Assembly: GCA_964533705.1 (NCBI GenBank)
Contig: CAZHMN010000089.1
Coordinates: 1 to 10,622, forward strand
DNA length: 10,622 bases
DNA from: CAZHMN01 sp964533705
GTDB taxonomy: Bacteria > Electryoneota > B3-LCP
Reading direction: 5' to 3'
Shown here: in pieces, positions 7,701-10,622 of the stretch
Layout of the letters: each line of letters begins with the position of its first letter
How positions within the stretch are numbered: position 1 is the stretch's first letter
Program-made: the position numbers and the translations under genes
The notes under the pieces: model-generated
Database searches by the model: none
Seen by the model: the letters and a program-made list of their open reading frames with translations, nothing else
Told to the model about the DNA's origin: nothing

Positions 7701-7974
7701 CCAAACTCCTCTGCAATATCATTTGGAGCAGAACTGCCCCAATCCTTTCAATCCCGTCACCAATTTGACCTACAGTCTTCCCAAAGCGGGCTATGTCAAA
7801 CTGGTGGTGTATAATCTTCAGGGTCGGGAGGTTGCCAGGCTGGTGGACGGCTACCGAGAAACCGGCGTGCATAGAGTTTCAGTTGACGGATCCGGTTGGG
7901 CGAGTGGTGTGTACTTCGCCCAGATGAAAGCGGGCAGTTTTACCCAGATACGAAAGATGCTGCTGATAAAATAA
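4780..7974 (+). CDS. Secreted C25 (gingipain)-like cysteine peptidase with jelly-roll, tandem Ig and T9SS sorting domains
   Basis: This is a 1064-residue exported protein. Residues 1-25 are a signal peptide (MKKV..., cut near VWS before QII). Residues 28-180 form a jelly-roll, carbohydrate-binding-like domain (NGDFETGDFTGW ... DIYFDNIEYI). Residues 188-288 and 289-389 are tandem Ig-like repeats. Residues about 395-730 look like a clan CD caspase-fold peptidase: DDDSYGDAIWGIITG, the probable catalytic His581 in FFTSGHG, Cys633 in LALGNC, and a closing LYGDPALDARL, all as seen in C25 relatives. Residues 731-832 form a beta-rich domain after the catalytic part. The shared beta-sandwich covers 838-950 and the sorting domain 978-1064 (NCPNPFNP ... 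KMLLIK). Unlike gingipains, no recognisable prodomain precedes the catalytic part. The peptidase call rests on motif order, not a database match, and substrate specificity cannot be read. It is transcribed with gene 2 upstream (66-bp gap). Confidence 0.8.
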   Translation: MKKVTQFTTILALTLCLAFVPAVWSQIIVNGDFETGDFTGWTVTGPHNADVIQHQGSWCGHIHINSGSASGQWTPNSMWEMVTQQITIAGPNDSLRFDMEVSGSSWHDGGYVWIEQNGNYEQLFHTGSGGGSGQYYPWENHIVSLGNWAGQTVNLSFSGHNWNGFGDHVCDIYFDNIEYIVGEPDTIPPEVTVNVPNGGEVWIVGEEHEIQWTAIDNYGIASDSVYLSLNNGITWDFLATHIGNPQSHSWTIPNTPSTQCLIRVVVYDGGGNSDVDQSDAAFTIAADEVPPTVTVLSPNGGEVMGTGSWFAVTWDADDNVSVVGDSLFYSINGGATWELITTQTGNPESYNWHVPNTPSEECRIKVVVFDACQNCAEDISDGNFEIFYQEPPPVTYAVVIKQSTYNLPEWAAVADTLLQRYQGQLFIWNSSLFEVQDAVALFHPTHIGFVCEALTASASFVQNSVWPFTRALDDDSYGDAIWGIITGYNADDAMRLSTTSGFTVKTMLGGTSCCDLQYYPQGIGTAEATYGQYEVKLLNSLETTIYYDGPTDRTDTLMSMINNGIEMFNFDPVDIFFTSGHGNHNEWQLHYPFSGLEGFFRSSNGQLRGDPYSGPSVYANSVNPKIYLALGNCYVGKIQDLGSMAPAWIHTAGALQVTGYVIAEGSYSHQHGGTKAFFAKQGLYTWAESFFLANQDLYFDIQNGTPGIGSPPDLNGSALYGDPALDARLDVDSGVIMGSMYTENIDVVPGTNLDTVTVSITMNREDSPGYNGKWGNRHPTILLPFRAENINIIYHNCMDVVVTENFVLMYVWHQGQGPLPAGATREVVFTCSPVGIPELTVSMEPENPPVQIPPEGGSFDYTIVIENTSTTQPYTEDIWIDVTLPNGTVYGPILSREDITFNPGVIITRSLTQQVPGSAPSGEYTYWVHLGDVGSGQVTVEDNFTFNKLGECMPGEMSSWDLSGWEEINLGDLNQTPLQYHLEQNCPNPFNPVTNLTYSLPKAGYVKLVVYNLQGREVARLVDGYRETGVHRVSVDGSGWASGVYFAQMKAGSFTQIRKMLLIK
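5341..5946 (+). repeat. Tandem Ig-like domain repeat within gene 3
   Basis: Two units of 101 codons lie back to back (5341-5643 and 5644-5946). Each begins PPxVTV and contains PNGGEV, a SxNxGxTW strand, GNPxS, W.(I/V)PNTPS and xIxVVVxD. The second unit has three extra cysteines (Cys362, Cys372 and Cys375). They look like spacer domains that hold the catalytic domain away from the N-terminal jelly-roll. Confidence 0.75.
7291..7971 (+). repeat. Shared C-terminal module, copy in gene 3
   Basis: This is the most divergent of the three copies: ELTVSMEPENPPVQIPPEGGSF, then the QQVPGSAPSGEYTY region and the NCPNPFNP sorting domain. It lacks the WANWGE linker found in genes 2 and 4. Confidence 0.7.
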
Positions 7975-8014
7975 CGACCCGAAGAAAGAACCAATAATTT
8001 GTACTAAGCGGAAA

Positions 8015-8039
8015 TCCCGCCCCGGTTTACGGGGCGGGA
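8015..8039 (+). terminator. GC-rich hairpin between genes 3 and 4
   Basis: TCCCGCCCCG (8015-8024) pairs perfectly with CGGGGCGGGA (8030-8039) around a 5-nt loop, GTTTA, 41 bp after the stop of gene 3. It is followed by AAAAGTTCT rather than a run of T, so it is a poor intrinsic terminator on the plus strand. It may be a partial terminator, or a 3'-end stabiliser of the gene 2-gene 3 message that lowers expression of gene 4. Confidence 0.55.
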
Positions 8040-8103
8040 AAAGTTCTATCAGGAAAAATTAGGGGAGAGTCCGCGAAGTGTGCGGAGTAAACAATATGAT
8101 GAT

Positions 8104-8109
8104 GGAGGT
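8104..8109 (+). promoter_or_regulatory. Ribosome binding site deciding the start of gene 4
   Basis: GGAGGT ends 3 nt before the ATG at 8113 (GGAGG gives a spacing of 4). It favours that ATG over the upstream in-frame GTG at 8080, which has no purine-rich site at a proper distance and would add eleven polar residues before the signal peptide. Confidence 0.65.
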
Positions 8110-8112
8110 TCT

Positions 8113-10569
8113 ATGGAACGCCTGATAAAAAGAAGGATGCTTCTCATCGGGATCTGTGTGGCCGGTGCTTCCATGATTTCAACTGCTTTCGCCCAGTGGC
8201 AATTAGTGGATTCGGATACCACCCAGGCGATCATACCATACGGAGAACATTGCTATTATCGAATCCTCCCCAGCAGCGCTTCGCTAGAAATAAATACGCC
8301 CTATATCAACCTGACTAGTGCTGCGCAGGAAGCGATCAATCGAGCTCCGACTTGGCTTCAGCTGGATCTCAAAGATAATTTCCGGCGAATGGATCCATCC
8401 TTTCAGGATATCTACGCCAATATCATTAACGGTTCCTTCGATCCTTACGTTGATGAAATCTGCTTCATTGTAGCTCATACAGCGCCGCAGACCCTATCTG
8501 GCCCTATGGATCCAGCCATCATTGTGGAGAACGTCTCGTCTCTTTACGCCATTGATTCCTTTCTCAATTACGTGCAAATCGTGGATTATGGAAATTCCAT
8601 CACCGGCGGAGATTATTACTCCACCACACGGTATCGAGTGTACGAAGAACCGGACACTTTGGAAATAGAACTGCCCCGAGAAAAATATTACTGGTACGTC
8701 GTCCATTCCAAACTCCATAAAGAAGTCCCCAACTACATTGATCCCAACACCGGCAATCCTGCCAGTCCGCCCACCGGGGCATTCTGGCGCGATTTTCTGA
8801 TGAACTGCGCTGATCCCGGATATCCATTGTTGAGGGATATGCTGGATACTTGCGCTACGTTATGGAATTGCCAGCAGAATACCTTAGATAACGGAGCGGT
8901 AGGCGCACTCACCCAATGGATACAGGATGTAATGACATTCCAAAGCTACCCGCATCACGACCAACCGGTGAGGATCTATCGCCTACATATCGGTACCTGC
9001 AGCGTACATTCCTATCTAACCTCGGCTGCCGCCAGAGCGGCTTTGGTTCCCACAACAGTCTCCGTGATGTACAGCGATAATCATAAGATTAACGAATTCT
9101 GGGATCGAAGATGGGTGAGCTGGGAACCAGTTAACACTTACATTGATTATCCACAGGGTTATGAAAACTGGGGTTGGAACGTCGCGGCGGAATGGAACTG
9201 GCGAGGAGATGGATATATTCGGGACAATACCCAGCAATATACAGAGGTCTGCTCATTGCGTGTCAACGTCACCGATGTGAACGGCAACCCTGTGGATGGC
9301 GCTCGGATTAAAATCTACAGCAGTCCCTGTGTCGCTTGGGGCGCCACTGTAGGCTGGACTATCGAAGACGGTTTCAAGCTCTTTTTGCTGGGCGATAACC
9401 GCACTTTCTCCGCGCAGGTGGTCAGCGAGGTCGGAAATTACCCAGCTTTCGGTATGGAAACGATTATTACCAACAGCATCGCTGGCGCGAATTACACCTG
9501 GGATGTTGCCTTGCCGGGTGCAGTGCCGACACTCTCAATTTTTCAAGATACACTGCCACCCAACCCCACCGATGACTATCGGATAGTGTTAGACTATAAT
9601 TTACCTTGGGAAATACTTTACGGCGACAATCTGGACGATAACGACCGATTTTCAGAAAAAGTTTCACCGGGGAAAATTGATTTCTTCATTTGTGATGAAG
9701 AGAACTTCAGCCTCTATTCTTCCGGCGATGATTTCGAGGCGTTTGAGATTAATCTGGCGGATACGGCCGGGACGGTAGAATTTGTTCTCCCCACGAATGA
9801 TTCCTGGTACGCGGTCTTTTCAAACCGCTGTACAACGGTCTTGAGCGAAGTGTTGGAAGTGGTAGCACAGTTGTATCAAAGTGTTACCACCCCGGATATA
9901 ACCGTGACTCTTACGCCCTACAATCCCCCCATCCTGATCCCTCAGACCGGGGGTAGCTTCGAATTCAACATCGCCGGAACCAATAACGAACCCGACATCA
10001 TCAATTGCGATGTCTGGTGCGACGTAACGTTGCCGAACGGATCCGTATATGGGCCTGTTTTAGGGCCGGTGAACGTCGACATCCCCGGCAATACTACTCT
10101 AGACCGCGACAGAACTCAACTCGTTCCCGGCAATGCGCCCGCGGGCGATTACACCTTTAGCGCCTATATCGGCATATATCCTAACATAATTTGGAACGCG
10201 GACAGTTTTCCATTCAGCAAAGAAGGTGTGGTGGGGGTTGATGAGAACTGGGCTAATTGGGGCGAACCTTTAGAAACTCAAGATGGATTATCCATTTCTC
10301 CACCAAAATCCTTTATTCTCCATGATCCGTATCCGAACCCGTTTAATCCGATAACAGATATCAGCTTTGAATTGCCCGGTGCAGGGTTTGTGAATCTGAC
10401 GGTTTACGATATTTCCGGACGGGTAGTTGCCAATCTAGTCCATGATTGGCGGAAAGCTGGCACCTATAAGGTCACTTTCGATGGATCGAACCTGGCATCG
10501 GGTGTATACCTCTATCAGTTACAGGCGGGGGAATTTAGTGCCATCAGAAAAATGGTGCTAACAAAGTGA
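8113..10569 (+). CDS. Secreted transglutaminase-like protein with T9SS sorting domain
   Basis: This is an 818-residue exported protein, numbered from the ATG at 8113. Residues 1-27 are a signal peptide (basic MERLIKRRM, hydrophobic core, STAFA before QWQ). Residues about 261-349 resemble a transglutaminase-like core: a helical run, then HIGTCSVHSYLTSAAARAAL with the probable nucleophile Cys296, then NHKINEFWDRRWVSWEP with His324. This mirrors the usual C...ARAxG(I/V)P...HxW...WxxxDP pattern. The final Asp of the triad appears as Glu338, or the role falls to Asp345. Residues about 379-466 form a beta-domain (NVTDVNGNPVDGARIKI) like carboxypeptidase-regulatory domains, 595-704 the shared beta-sandwich, and 731-818 the sorting domain (PYPNPFNP ... 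KMVLTK). The function could be protein crosslinking or proteolysis; sequence alone does not decide. Last gene of the apparent operon, 138 bp after gene 3 and beyond the hairpin. Confidence 0.75.
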   Translation: MERLIKRRMLLIGICVAGASMISTAFAQWQLVDSDTTQAIIPYGEHCYYRILPSSASLEINTPYINLTSAAQEAINRAPTWLQLDLKDNFRRMDPSFQDIYANIINGSFDPYVDEICFIVAHTAPQTLSGPMDPAIIVENVSSLYAIDSFLNYVQIVDYGNSITGGDYYSTTRYRVYEEPDTLEIELPREKYYWYVVHSKLHKEVPNYIDPNTGNPASPPTGAFWRDFLMNCADPGYPLLRDMLDTCATLWNCQQNTLDNGAVGALTQWIQDVMTFQSYPHHDQPVRIYRLHIGTCSVHSYLTSAAARAALVPTTVSVMYSDNHKINEFWDRRWVSWEPVNTYIDYPQGYENWGWNVAAEWNWRGDGYIRDNTQQYTEVCSLRVNVTDVNGNPVDGARIKIYSSPCVAWGATVGWTIEDGFKLFLLGDNRTFSAQVVSEVGNYPAFGMETIITNSIAGANYTWDVALPGAVPTLSIFQDTLPPNPTDDYRIVLDYNLPWEILYGDNLDDNDRFSEKVSPGKIDFFICDEENFSLYSSGDDFEAFEINLADTAGTVEFVLPTNDSWYAVFSNRCTTVLSEVLEVVAQLYQSVTTPDITVTLTPYNPPILIPQTGGSFEFNIAGTNNEPDIINCDVWCDVTLPNGSVYGPVLGPVNVDIPGNTTLDRDRTQLVPGNAPAGDYTFSAYIGIYPNIIWNADSFPFSKEGVVGVDENWANWGEPLETQDGLSISPPKSFILHDPYPNPFNPITDISFELPGAGFVNLTVYDISGRVVANLVHDWRKAGTYKVTFDGSNLASGVYLYQLQAGEFSAIRKMVLTK
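9898..10566 (+). repeat. Shared C-terminal module, copy in gene 4
   Basis: This copy begins ITVTLTPYNPPILIPQTGGSF and continues through DRDRTQLVPGNAPAGDY and WANWGEP into PNPFNP and the final KMVLTK. It is closest to the gene 2 copy. The residues preceding the module are unrelated among the three proteins. Confidence 0.75.
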
Positions 10570-10584
10570 GACTGTTGCGAAACT
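10567..10584 (+). repeat. Possible insertion-sequence terminal inverted repeat (right edge)
   Basis: TGAGACTGTTGCGAAACT is the inverted counterpart of 157-174. It overlaps the TGA stop of gene 4. The following 38 bases to the window end contain no recognisable gene, but they are too short to exclude an IS starting here. The GAGACTGTTGC(A/G)AAA form resembles IS termini as I remember them, which is weak evidence. Confidence 0.35.
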
Positions 10585-10622
10585 AAGGGAACAGATTCAT
10601 CCTATTTTCGCTTATATTTATA

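Noticed and set aside
8070..8086. Small dyad TCCGC...GCGGA in the leader of gene 4
   Set aside because: The 5-bp stem is too short to support a riboswitch or attenuator call.
8080..8112. GTG start at 8080 for gene 4
   Set aside because: The GGAGGT-ATG pair at 8104-8115 gives a standard signal peptide directly; the extension is polar and lacks its own ribosome binding site.
1..10622. tRNA, rRNA or CRISPR features
   Set aside because: No cloverleaf-like, rRNA-like or regularly spaced repeat-spacer pattern was seen on either strand.

Overview
The window looks like chromosomal sequence from an uncultured bacterium of the FCB/KSB1/Zixibacteria-like lineages. The main reason is that three long plus-strand genes end in the same C-terminal tail: a PNPFNP-type motif, an Ig-like FlgD/Por sorting fold, and a terminal ...(K/M)xLxK. 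Such tails are known from substrates of type IX secretion (T9SS), which is largely confined to these phyla. The exact phylum cannot be fixed from this window.

Layout: positions 1-93 hold the start of a minus-strand gene leaving the window, possibly a transposase. It is followed at 157-174 by a sequence that recurs inverted at 10567-10584 (15/18 matches), so both edges may be insertion-sequence tips. Gene 1 (about 299-2635) encodes an unusual transmembrane regulator: signal peptide, extracytoplasmic FG-GAP/VCBS-like beta-propeller, one membrane span, then a cytoplasmic SARP-type winged helix plus BTAD domain. The 305-bp gap after it (2636-2940) is AT-rich. It holds three direct repeats with exact 11-bp period (TAACA at 2722, 2733 and 2744), the geometry expected of a SARP operator, followed by a -10-like box. 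Next comes a decayed fragment of a sorting domain (2762-2857).

Three co-oriented genes for secreted proteins follow, with gaps of 66 and 138 bp. Gene 2 (2941-4713) encodes a secreted GDGDNDG-repeat propeller protein interrupted by one in-frame TAG. Gene 3 (4780-7974) encodes a C25/gingipain-like clan CD cysteine peptidase with a jelly-roll domain and tandem Ig domains. Gene 4 (8113-10569) encodes a transglutaminase-like protein. All three share a C-terminal module of about 220 residues (a beta-sandwich plus the sorting domain) behind unrelated N-terminal payloads. A GC-rich hairpin lies between genes 3 and 4.

Working model (inference): the membrane-bound SARP senses something outside the inner membrane with its propeller and directly activates the downstream secretome operon through the 11-bp repeats. 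The products would be exported, probably by T9SS, as a surface or extracellular set: a protease, a transglutaminase-like enzyme and a propeller protein.
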